A DNA stretch of 56,084 bases from Bacillus pseudomycoides DSM 12442 (GTDB taxonomy: Bacteria > Bacillota > Bacilli > Bacillales > Bacillaceae_G), in the NCBI RefSeq assembly GCF_000161455.1, contig NZ_CM000745.1, positions 4,537,486-4,593,569 of the forward strand, written 5' to 3'. Numbering within the stretch: position 1 is the first letter of the stretch; every line of letters begins with the position of its first letter. This document shows positions 34,503 through 42,452 of this stretch, in pieces. Under the pieces are notes generated by a model. That model worked only from the letters and a program-made list of their open reading frames with translations. It made no database searches and was not told where the DNA came from. The translations under genes and the position numbers were made by a program.

Positions 34503-36110
34503 TTACTTGCTTTCTTTATTCGTAATAGAAGCTTTTACGAAATCATGGAACAATGGTTGTGGACGGTTTGGACGAGATACAAGTTCTGGGTGGAACTGTG
34601 CTGCCACGAACCAAGGGTGATCTTGTAATTCAATGATCTCTACTAAACGACCATCTGGGCTTGTACCAGAGAAGATAAATCCAGCGCCTTCCATGTCTTT
34701 ACGGAATTCGTTGTTGAACTCATAACGATGACGATGACGCTCGTATACAACTGGTTCATTATACGCATTGTAAGCATTTGTTTCTGGAGTAAGCTTACAT
34801 GGGTATAGACCAAGACGAAGTGTGCCACCTAAGTCTTCTACATCTTTTTGTTCTGGTAATAAGTCAATAATTGCATAAGGCGTGTCAGGATTAATTTCAG
34901 AAGAGTTAGCCCCTTCTAATCCTAATACGTTACGTGCAAATTCGATTGATGCAAGTTGCATTCCTAAGCAAATTCCTAAGAATGGAACTTTATTTTCACG
35001 TGCATATTGAATTGCAGCGACTTTCCCTTCTACACCGCGATCGCCGAAGCCACCTGGTACAAGGATACCGTCTGTGTCGCCAACTAATTCTTTTACGTTT
35101 TCTGCTGTTACGTGCTCAGCATTTACCCATTTCACTTCTACATCTGTATCAAATGAATATCCTGCATGGCGAAGTGCTTCTACAACAGAAATGTATGCAT
35201 CTTGAAGTTCTACATATTTACCAACAAGAGCGATTTTTGTTTTCTTAGATAGGTTACGTACTTTTTCAACTAATGCAGTCCACTCTGTCATATCTGCAGC
35301 TGGATTGTCTAGTTTTAAGTGATCGCAAACGATTTGGTCCATATTTTGCTCTTGAAGCGATAATGGAACTGCATATAACGTATCTGCATCACGCGCTTCG
35401 ATAACTGCTTTTGTATCGATGTCACAGAATAAAGCAAGTTTGTCTTTCATATCTTGAGAAACAGGCAATTCTGTACGAACAACGATAATATTTGGCTGAA
35501 TACCTAAGCTACGAAGTTCTTTAACGCTATGTTGCGTTGGTTTTGTTTTCATTTCACCCGCTGCTTTTAAGTACGGGATTAATGTACAGTGAATATACAT
35601 TACGTTGTCACGACCAATATCGCTCTTAATTTGGCGAATTGCTTCTAGGAATGGTAGAGACTCGATGTCACCAACAGTTCCCCCGATTTCTGTAATAACA
35701 ACGTCCGCATTTGTTTCGCGGCCTGAACGATATACACGCTCTTTAATTTCATTTGTAATGTGAGGAATAACTTGAACTGTTCCTCCTAAATATTCACCAC
35801 GACGCTCTTTTTGAAGAACAGAAGAGTAAATTTTACCTGTTGTTACGTTGCTGTATTTGTTTAAGTTAATGTCAATGAAACGCTCATAGTGACCAAGGTC
35901 TAAGTCTGTTTCTGCGCCATCATCTGTTACGAATACCTCACCGTGTTGGTATGGGCTCATTGTCCCTGGGTCTACGTTAATGTATGGGTCAAACTTTTGG
36001 ATTGTTACGTTTAAACCACGATTTTTTAAAAGTCTTCCAAGAGATGCTGCTGTAATCCCTTTCCCTAAAGAAGATACTACACCGCCTGTTACGAAAATAT
36101 ACTTAGTCAT
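34503..36110 (-). CDS. pyrG: CTP synthase
   Basis: PyrG aminates UTP to CTP with glutamine. The 535-residue protein has the N-terminal synthetase domain (TKYIFVTGGVVSSLGKGI, EIGGTVGDIES) and a C-terminal glutaminase domain with the catalytic Cys in FLGICLGMQLA and the His-Glu in QFHPE. It is controlled by the leader upstream, which has all elements of the CTP-sensing attenuator known from B. subtilis. Confidence 0.98.
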   Translation of the reverse strand: MTKYIFVTGGVVSSLGKGITAASLGRLLKNRGLNVTIQKFDPYINVDPGTMSPYQHGEVFVTDDGAETDLDLGHYERFIDINLNKYSNVTTGKIYSSVLQKERRGEYLGGTVQVIPHITNEIKERVYRSGRETNADVVITEIGGTVGDIESLPFLEAIRQIKSDIGRDNVMYIHCTLIPYLKAAGEMKTKPTQHSVKELRSLGIQPNIIVVRTELPVSQDMKDKLALFCDIDTKAVIEARDADTLYAVPLSLQEQNMDQIVCDHLKLDNPAADMTEWTALVEKVRNLSKKTKIALVGKYVELQDAYISVVEALRHAGYSFDTDVEVKWVNAEHVTAENVKELVGDTDGILVPGGFGDRGVEGKVAAIQYARENKVPFLGICLGMQLASIEFARNVLGLEGANSSEINPDTPYAIIDLLPEQKDVEDLGGTLRLGLYPCKLTPETNAYNAYNEPVVYERHRHRYEFNNEFRKDMEGAGFIFSGTSPDGRLVEIIELQDHPWFVAAQFHPELVSRPNRPQPLFHDFVKASITNKESK

Positions 36111-36218
36111 AAAAGTACTCCCTTCTACTTTGTTGTTATATAATCACCGTTGCAAAGCGCAACGTATGTAGATAACACCTTATCTATCTTATTGTTAGAC
36201 TCTTTTTATTTTCTAAAC

Positions 36219-36328
36219 AAAAAACAAAAAAGAAAATTGCTCCCCTCATCACGAAAAGTAATAAGTAGGGAGCAATTTTCTTTTATATTTACACTTTAAA
36301 AGTATTATCGTCCTGTTTTAAAGAGCCC
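36219..36328 (-). promoter_or_regulatory. pyrG leader and CTP-sensing attenuator
   Basis: The transcript is predicted to start at 36328 with GGGCTC. About 45 bases later comes a terminator stem GAAAATTGCTCCC paired with GGGAGCAATTTTC, followed by TTTTTTG. In B. subtilis, low CTP makes RNA polymerase add extra G residues after the initial GGG, and the poly-G then pairs with the CU-rich arm of the terminator, so transcription continues. The GGGC start and the GCTCCC arm needed for that are both present here, so I infer the same mechanism. Confidence 0.88.
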
Positions 36329-36335
36329 AAAAATG

Positions 36336-36364
36336 ATTCTACATGGACGATAATAAAAAGTCAA
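36336..36364 (-). promoter_or_regulatory. SigA promoter of pyrG
   Basis: TTGACT and TAGAAT with a 17-base spacer on the minus strand, placed seven bases before the GGGC start. The -35 box begins only a few bases after the rpoE stop codon. Confidence 0.88.
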
Positions 36365-36367
36365 GAA

Positions 36368-36886
36368 CTACACTTCTTCCTCTTCTTCTTCTGTTTCATC
36401 ATACTCAAGTTCTTCGTCAGCGAATTCTTCCTCTTCATCATCTTCATCTAAATCATCAAGATCATCGTCTTCGTCAAGAACCTTGTCCAAATCTTCTACA
36501 TCATCATCTTCTTCGTCATCACCGTCGAAGTCGTCTTCGTCTTCTTCAATGTAGTCATCAAAATCTTCTTCCTCTTCAACCTTACGTTTTTTCTTAGGCT
36601 TTGGCTGAGGTAAGATTTCTTCATCAATTTGCTCGTATGGGTACCAACTACGTATCCCCCAACGGTTTTCTCCTAAATTGATGAAACGTCCATCGATATT
36701 TAAATCTGTATAGAATTGTGCGATCTTCGCAGCAACTTGTTCTTGAGATAGTCCCAGCACTTGAGCGATTTCCTGAACTAAATCATGGAATGACGTTGCC
36801 TGTCTTTTATCCTCTAAAACACTATGTACAACTTCAATCATGGATAATTCTTTTAGCTCTTCTGGTGAATATTTCTTAAAATCCAC
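36368..36886 (-). CDS. rpoE: RNA polymerase delta subunit
   Basis: Delta is a Gram-positive-specific polymerase subunit that speeds RNA release and recycling. The 172-residue protein has the N-terminal HARE-HTH domain (residues about 5-80, with ELKELSMIEVVHSVLEDK and INLGENRWGIRSWYP) and a C-terminal half that is almost entirely Asp and Glu from residue about 100. The unusual composition makes antisense frames look open; these are not genes. Confidence 0.96.
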   Translation of the reverse strand: MDFKKYSPEELKELSMIEVVHSVLEDKRQATSFHDLVQEIAQVLGLSQEQVAAKIAQFYTDLNIDGRFINLGENRWGIRSWYPYEQIDEEILPQPKPKKKRKVEEEEDFDDYIEEDEDDFDGDDEEDDDVEDLDKVLDEDDDLDDLDEDDEEEEFADEELEYDETEEEEEEV

Positions 36887-37068
36887 TTATGCGGCACTTC
36901 CTTTCTTAAAATATAATCCTATATATAACGGCCTGTTTAAAAAAATCCATACTATTCATTATAAACAAAACTCCAACAAATATGCTACAAAAAAAACGGG
37001 AAACTTTCACGAGCAATCGATAAAAGTGATTACAGACCATTATTTACAAGATTAACCTGTAGGGACTA

Positions 37069-37203
37069 TATAAAGTGAAACTTTAATCAGTGGGGATTTC
37101 CTCTCATTTTCTCCTTCTGGTTTCACTCGGCATGGAGCTAAAAAAGGCACTGGCCGCTTCTATGCATGGCTAGATGCTCTCTCCCGCCTAAAAGAAGGGG
37201 GAT
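37069..37203. repeat. Chimeric repeat: bcr1-like start fused to inverted family B
   Basis: TATAAAGTGAAACTTTAATCAGTGGGGA (start of the bcr1-like element) runs directly into TCTCCTTCTGGTTTCACTCGGCATGG and CTATGCATGGCTAGATGC, the reverse of family B. The join is similar to the pair found separated by 35 bases at 21244-21492. The region fills the 3' part of the 323-base gap upstream of rpoE, whose remainder shows no gene. Confidence 0.7.
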
Positions 37204-37209
37204 ATCGTT

Positions 37210-37839
37210 TTATTTCGGAAGCATATGCGCGCCATGTAATACATACCTAATCTGCATTTCTGTATATTCCTCTAATGTATAAAGTTTTTGCAGGGCCCAG
37301 CGTCTAAATCCCCACATTTGTCCTTGAATAAAAATATTATGAGCCAGCAGTTGAATTTCCTTTTTCGTTAATGTAAATGTGCCATTTTTCGTACACTGTT
37401 CTAAAATATTTTCAAACATTCCCACCATTTGAAACTCTTTTTCTAGTACATATGGAAGAGACTCTTTCGGTAAAAAACGAACTTCTTGATACATAATTAA
37501 TACTTCTTCTTGCAACTCATCCATTACTTTAAAATAATTCGTAATGGCTACCCTTAAACTTTCAACGCTTCCTTTTTCCGTGCAGACCACTTCTTCTAAT
37601 CGTTCTTTTACATGTTCATAAATACTATCACATACTAAATACAACACATCATCTTTCGTACGGATATATTCGTAAAGTGTTCCAATACTAAACCCGGCCG
37701 CTTTTGCAATTTCCCTCGTTGTTGTACGAGGAAATCCCTTTTGCTTAAAGAGCTGCACCGCTCCTTTAATCATCTGCTCGCGCCTTAGTGCAACCAATTT
37801 CTCATCCTTTACAGACGCATGCACATTGTGCTTAACCAT
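37210..37839 (-). CDS. TetR/AcrR family transcriptional regulator
   Basis: The 209-residue protein has an N-terminal TetR helix-turn-helix (KGAVQLFKQKGFPRTTTREIAKAAGFSIGTLYEYIRTKDDVLYL, residues about 25-70) and a helical ligand domain. I start at the ATG of MVKHNVHA, six bases after GAGAGGTG. It lies downstream of the beta-oxidation operon beyond a terminator, so regulating that operon in response to acyl-CoA is a reasonable guess. It is not closely like B. subtilis FadR (YsiA) as I remember it. Confidence 0.9.
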   Translation of the reverse strand: MVKHNVHASVKDEKLVALRREQMIKGAVQLFKQKGFPRTTTREIAKAAGFSIGTLYEYIRTKDDVLYLVCDSIYEHVKERLEEVVCTEKGSVESLRVAITNYFKVMDELQEEVLIMYQEVRFLPKESLPYVLEKEFQMVGMFENILEQCTKNGTFTLTKKEIQLLAHNIFIQGQMWGFRRWALQKLYTLEEYTEMQIRYVLHGAHMLPK

Positions 37840-37869
37840 CCTCTTCACCTCTCTCTACCATTTGGAAGG

Positions 37870-37899
37870 AAAAAGCGTAGGAAAATACCTACGCTTTTT
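37870..37899 (-). terminator. Intrinsic terminator of the beta-oxidation operon
   Basis: AAAAAGCGTAGG and CCTACGCTTTTT form a perfect 12-base stem directly after the acdA stop codon. Confidence 0.9.
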
Positions 37900-37902
37900 C
37901 TC

Positions 37903-39042
37903 TTATTTCGTTAACATGCGAGAAATTACAAGCCTTTGAATCTCTTGTGTTCCCTCATAAATTTGCGTAATCTTTGCATCACGCATGAACCGTTCTACCG
38001 GGTAATCTTTCGTATAACCGTAACCACCAAATACTTGTACTGCTTCCGTCGTTACTTTCATCGCTGTATCCCCAGCAAACACCTTCGACATCGCTGATTC
38101 TTTTCCGTACGGAAGTCCTTCTGATTCTAGCCAAGCAGCTTGGTATGTTAATAGGCGTGCTGCCTCTACACTTGTCGCCATATCTGCTAATTTAAAACCA
38201 ATTCCTTGCTGCGCAGCAATTGGCTTTCCAAACTGATGCCGTTCTCTTGCATACTCCACAGAAGCATCTAAAGCTCCTTGCGCAATACCAACAGCTTGCG
38301 CCGCAATACCGTTACGACCACCGTCTAGCGTCTGCATTGCAATTTTGAACCCTTGTCCTTCTTCGCCAAGTAAATTTTCAGCAGGAATACGGCAGTCTTC
38401 AAACATGATTTCTGTTGTTGGTGAAGAGCGGATCCCAAGCTTGCTCTCTTTCTTACCAACTGAAAATCCTAGCGCATCGCTTTCTACAATGAATGCACTT
38501 GTGCCGCGCTGCTTTGATTCTGGATCAGTCAATGCAAAGACAACATAAATATCAGCAATGCCGCCATTTGTAATAAAAATCTTAGAACCATTTAAAATGT
38601 AGTGATCGCCATCTCGCTTCGCTGTCGTTCTCATTCCGCCTGCATCTGAACCAGAACCTGGCTCTGTTAAACCATATGCACCAATTTTCTTCCCTTCCGC
38701 CATCGGGCGTAAAAACTTTTGTTTTTGTTCCTCTGTTCCAAATTTAAAAATGGGCCAACCAGCAAGCGAAGTATGAGCAGATAACGTGACACCTGTCGAA
38801 GCGCAAACACGAGATAACTCTTCTACAGCAATCACATACGCTAAGTAATCGCTTCCAATCCCGCCGTATTCTTCAGGCCATGGAATTCCTGTTAAACCAA
38901 GGTCCGCCATTTGGTCAAATAAAGCGCGGTCAAATCGTTCTTCTTCATCTCGCTCCGCTGCCGTCGGCGCCACTTCATTTCTCGCAAAATCTCGAACCAT
39001 TTTTCGTATCATTTCATGCTCTTCTGATAATTTAAAATCCAT
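37903..39042 (-). CDS. acdA: Acyl-CoA dehydrogenase
   Basis: This FAD enzyme introduces the trans-2 double bond in acyl-CoAs. The 379-residue protein has the signature GAYGLTEPGSGSDAGGM, the FAD-binding YILNGSKIFITNGG and the catalytic-base region near QIYEGTQEIQRLVISR, with the Glu in YEGT. I start at the ATG of MDFKLSEEH behind GGGGAAGGAA. It is last in the operon and has a paralogue immediately upstream. Confidence 0.94.
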   Translation of the reverse strand: MDFKLSEEHEMIRKMVRDFARNEVAPTAAERDEEERFDRALFDQMADLGLTGIPWPEEYGGIGSDYLAYVIAVEELSRVCASTGVTLSAHTSLAGWPIFKFGTEEQKQKFLRPMAEGKKIGAYGLTEPGSGSDAGGMRTTAKRDGDHYILNGSKIFITNGGIADIYVVFALTDPESKQRGTSAFIVESDALGFSVGKKESKLGIRSSPTTEIMFEDCRIPAENLLGEEGQGFKIAMQTLDGGRNGIAAQAVGIAQGALDASVEYARERHQFGKPIAAQQGIGFKLADMATSVEAARLLTYQAAWLESEGLPYGKESAMSKVFAGDTAMKVTTEAVQVFGGYGYTKDYPVERFMRDAKITQIYEGTQEIQRLVISRMLTK

Positions 39043-39069
39043 GTTCCTTCCCCTCACTCTCTCTTCTCT

Positions 39070-40200
39070 TTATAATGCTCGGCTAATAACAAGCCGCTGT
39101 ATTTCACTCGTTCCTTCATAAATCTCACAAATTTTTGCATCACGGAAAAATCGCTCAACTGGATAATCTTTCGTATAGCCGTAACCGCCAAATACTTGTA
39201 CCGCTTCAATTGCGACATCGACCGCTGTTTTCGAAGCAAACAGCTTTGCGATAGATGCTTCCTTCCCGCAAGGAAGTCCCTGTGCCCTAAGCGATGCCGC
39301 TCTATATACAAGTAACCTCGCAGCTTCTACGCTCGTAGCCATATCCGCCAGTTTAAAGCCCAGTCCTTGCTGCGCGGCAATTGGCTTTCCAAATTGCTGA
39401 CGCTCCTTCGCATAATCCACTGCACATGCTAGCGCTGCCTCGGCGATGCCAAGTGCCTGTGCTCCAATACCAATGCGACCAACATCTAAATTCGCCATCG
39501 CTACTTTAAAACCTTGTCCTTCTTCACCGAGCAGGTTTTCTACTGGTACTTTCATATCTTCAAATGTTAATTGCACTGTACGAGAACCAAGCAGTCCCAT
39601 CTTATGTTCGTCTTTTCCAACGATTAAGCCTGGTGTATCTTTCTCTACAATAAACGCAGAAATTCCGCTCTTTCCTGCATCTGGATTCGTAGAAGCAAAC
39701 ACGATATATGTATCCGCCTCGCCACCGTTTGTAATAAATACTTTCGAACCGTTAATGACATAGTGATCACCTTGCTTTACGGCTCTTGATTTTAAGCTAC
39801 CTGCATCTGATCCCGCATTTGGCTCAGTTAAAGCAAATGCACCTAAATATTCACCCGTCGCTAGTTTAGAAACATATTTTTGCTTTTGTTCTTCTGTTCC
39901 AAAATATAAAATTGGGTTTGTTCCAACCGATGTGTGTACCGCCAAAATAACACCAATTGTCGCGCTCACCTTTGATAATTCCTCAATAGCTAAAATGTAA
40001 GAAATGAAATCCATTTCCACACCGCCATATTTCGCTGGTGCTGGAATCCCCATAAGTCCAAGTTCACCCATTTTCTTCAAAATCTCTCTAGGAAACACCC
40101 CTTGTTCCATCTCTGGAACAAAGGGAGCGATTTCCTTTTGTGCAAAATCTCGAACCATTTTCCTCATCATCTGCTGCTCTTCTGTAAAACGAAAATTCAT
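39070..40200 (-). CDS. Acyl-CoA dehydrogenase, paralogue of the next gene
   Basis: The 376-residue protein shares most motifs with the following acyl-CoA dehydrogenase (GAFALTEPNAGSDAGSL, YVINGSKVFITNGG, IYEGTSEIQRLVISRAL), pointing to a tandem duplication with specialisation for chain length or branching. I start at the ATG of MNFRFTEEQ behind GGGGGCGGGGC. B. subtilis has only one acyl-CoA dehydrogenase gene at this locus. Confidence 0.94.
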   Translation of the reverse strand: MNFRFTEEQQMMRKMVRDFAQKEIAPFVPEMEQGVFPREILKKMGELGLMGIPAPAKYGGVEMDFISYILAIEELSKVSATIGVILAVHTSVGTNPILYFGTEEQKQKYVSKLATGEYLGAFALTEPNAGSDAGSLKSRAVKQGDHYVINGSKVFITNGGEADTYIVFASTNPDAGKSGISAFIVEKDTPGLIVGKDEHKMGLLGSRTVQLTFEDMKVPVENLLGEEGQGFKVAMANLDVGRIGIGAQALGIAEAALACAVDYAKERQQFGKPIAAQQGLGFKLADMATSVEAARLLVYRAASLRAQGLPCGKEASIAKLFASKTAVDVAIEAVQVFGGYGYTKDYPVERFFRDAKICEIYEGTSEIQRLVISRAL

Positions 40201-40289
40201 ATGCCCCGCCCCCATTTGCGATATATCTTTTTTCAACCACCTGGTAAGACCACTACTTTGTAAAAAAGAGGGAGACCTACCCTTGCTTT

Positions 40290-41141
40290 CTATTCGTATA
40301 CGTAGAAACCACGACCTGTTTTTCGACCTAACCAACCAGCATTTACATATTTACGTAATAACGGACATGGGCGATACTTACTATCTCCTAGTCCTTCATG
40401 CAGAACCTCCATAATGTATAAACACGTATCTAGACCAATAAAATCTGCTAATGTTAACGGCCCCATTGGATGATTCATACCAAGCTTCATCACTTCATCA
40501 ATTGCTTCTTTTGTTGCGACGCCTTCATATAGCGTATAAATCGCTTCATTAATCATCGGTAATAAAATACGGTTGGAAACAAATCCAGGGAAATCGTTTA
40601 CTTCAACTGGTACTTTTCCGATTTTCTTTGTAATGTCTTCGATTGTTTCGTATACTGCATCATCTGTTGCAAGACCCCGAATGATTTCAACAAGCTTCAT
40701 AACCGGAACTGGATTCATAAAGTGCATCCCAATTACTTTCTCTGGTCTTTTCGTTACCGCTGCAATTTCTGTAATTGGTAAAGACGATGTATTTGTCGCC
40801 AAAATCGCATGTTCTGGTGCAATTTCATCTAAATTTGCGAAAATTTTCTTTTTAATATCCATTTTCTCAACGGCTGCCTCAATAACAAGATCTGCTTCTT
40901 TTACACAATTTAATTCAAGCGTCGCTGTAAGACGATTTAAAGTTGCTTCCTTTGACTCTTCATCCATGCGTCCTTTTTCTACTTGGCGTGCTAAGTTTTT
41001 TGTAATAATGGATAATCCCCGATCTAATTGCTCTTGTTTCAAATCCTGCATATATACGTCATATCCTGCCATCGCACATACTTGTGCAATACCTGAACCC
41101 ATTTGCCCCGCACCGATTACAACAATTTTTTGCACACTCAT
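40290..41141 (-). CDS. 3-hydroxybutyryl-CoA dehydrogenase
   Basis: The 283-residue protein has the NAD-binding fingerprint VVIGAGQMGSGIAQVCA at its start, the catalytic His region IGMHFMNPVPVMKLVEII and the family's NDFPGFVSNRILLPMINEA. It oxidises or reduces short 3-hydroxyacyl-CoAs between the dehydrogenase and thiolase steps. It corresponds to MmgB/Hbd-type enzymes. It lies 18 bases after the thiolase gene. Confidence 0.94.
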   Translation of the reverse strand: MSVQKIVVIGAGQMGSGIAQVCAMAGYDVYMQDLKQEQLDRGLSIITKNLARQVEKGRMDEESKEATLNRLTATLELNCVKEADLVIEAAVEKMDIKKKIFANLDEIAPEHAILATNTSSLPITEIAAVTKRPEKVIGMHFMNPVPVMKLVEIIRGLATDDAVYETIEDITKKIGKVPVEVNDFPGFVSNRILLPMINEAIYTLYEGVATKEAIDEVMKLGMNHPMGPLTLADFIGLDTCLYIMEVLHEGLGDSKYRPCPLLRKYVNAGWLGRKTGRGFYVYE

Positions 41142-41159
41142 TTTTTCTCCCCCTTTTTA

Positions 41160-42341
41160 TTAATGAACTTCAATCATAATCGCGTCGCCTTGGCCACCGC
41201 CGCTGCAAATCGATGCAATTCCAATGCCGCCGCCGCGTTGCTTCAGTGCATGAATAAGCGTTACAATAATCCGTGCCCCGCTTGCTCCAATTGGATGTCC
41301 CATCGCAACCGCGCCACCGTTTACGTTAATTTTTTCCGGATCAATTCCTGCAATATTTGCACTCGCAATTGCAACTGCTGCAAAGGCTTCGTTAATCTCA
41401 AATAAGTCAATCTCATCCACTGTCTTACCTGTTTTCTTCAAAAGCTCATTAATCGCATACCCTGGTGTTCTTGGGAAATCTTTCGCTTCTACCGCAATTG
41501 CTGTATGTGCTAAAATCGTCGCTAACGGTTTTCTTCCTTCTTGCTGCGCTCTGTCCTCGCTCATTAATACAAGCGCAGCGCCGCCATCATTTAACCCTGG
41601 TGCATTTCCAGCCGTTACTGCCGCTGTTTTATCAAATACAGGCTTTAGCTTTGCTAGCTTTTCAACTGTTGTATCTTCGCGCGGCGCTTCATCTTTTGTA
41701 ACAACAATCGGCTCACCTTTTCGCTGCGGTACAGATACTGGTACGATTTCCTCTTCAAATCGACCTTCCTTCTGCGCAGAAACTGCACGCTGATGACTGC
41801 GATATGCCCATTCATCTTGCGCTTCGCGAGAGATTCCGTCCTCCTTCGCGACTTCTCCGCCATACACACCCATATGTACGCCAGAAAATGAACACGTTAA
41901 GCCATCTACTACATTTAGATCGGCAACTTGATTATGTCCCATCCGGTATCCCCATCGTGCACCTTGTAAAATATAAGGACTATTGCTCATCGATTCCATT
42001 CCGCCTGCTACAATAAGCGTTTGATCTCCAGTACGAATAATTTGATCAGCCATTGTTACAGCACGAAGACCAGATGCACAAACTTTATTCACTGTTTCTG
42101 TACGAGTTTCCCAAGGAAGTCCAGCTTCTCTCGCCGCTTGGCGCGAAGGAATTTGCCCCTGTCCTCCTTGAATCACCGCTCCGAATATAACTTCTTCAAC
42201 ATCATTTGCAGCAACATCCGCTCGCTCAAGCGCAGCTTTAATCGCAATTCCCCCAAGTTCCGTTGCTTTTACATCCTTTAAAGATCCCCCAAACTTTCCA
42301 ACCGGTGTTCTTGCAGCACTTAAAATAACTGTTCTTACCAC
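41160..42341 (-). CDS. Acetyl-CoA C-acetyltransferase (thiolase)
   Basis: The 393-residue protein has the acyl-accepting Cys in NKVCASGLRAV, the His region of NVNGGAVAMGHPIGASGAR and the second Cys in ASICSGGGQGDA. It cleaves or condenses acetoacetyl-CoA. I start at the GTG reading MVRTVILSA, seven bases after GGGGGG. It corresponds to MmgA/ThlA-type thiolases and follows fadF. Confidence 0.95.
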   Translation of the reverse strand: MVRTVILSAARTPVGKFGGSLKDVKATELGGIAIKAALERADVAANDVEEVIFGAVIQGGQGQIPSRQAAREAGLPWETRTETVNKVCASGLRAVTMADQIIRTGDQTLIVAGGMESMSNSPYILQGARWGYRMGHNQVADLNVVDGLTCSFSGVHMGVYGGEVAKEDGISREAQDEWAYRSHQRAVSAQKEGRFEEEIVPVSVPQRKGEPIVVTKDEAPREDTTVEKLAKLKPVFDKTAAVTAGNAPGLNDGGAALVLMSEDRAQQEGRKPLATILAHTAIAVEAKDFPRTPGYAINELLKKTGKTVDEIDLFEINEAFAAVAIASANIAGIDPEKINVNGGAVAMGHPIGASGARIIVTLIHALKQRGGGIGIASICSGGGQGDAIMIEVH

Positions 42342-42352
42342 GTTTATTCCCC

Positions 42353-42452
42353 CCATTTCTTTTTTCGGCGCTGAGCGCCCGCTCGATACTCCTACGCTGA
42401 GAAGAGGTGCAAATCTTGCACCTCTTTCTAAAGTTGTATGGATTCTTACTTA
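42353..42452 (-). promoter_or_regulatory. Hairpins between fadF and the thiolase gene
   Basis: AGAGGTGCAA-ATC-TTGCACCTCT is a near-perfect palindrome at about 42401-42423, and GGCGCTGAGCGCC is a second one at about 42367-42380. No T run follows on the minus strand, so they are probably RNA-stability or processing structures, not terminators. Confidence 0.4.

Noticed and set aside
36343..36597. Plus-strand ORF of 84 residues rich in His, Leu and Arg
   Set aside because: It is the antisense of the Asp/Glu-rich tail of rpoE; the composition explains the lack of stops, and it has no ribosome site.
40004..40414. Plus-strand ORF of 136 residues
   Set aside because: It is antisense to the acyl-CoA dehydrogenase and hydroxybutyryl-CoA dehydrogenase genes and has no family features.
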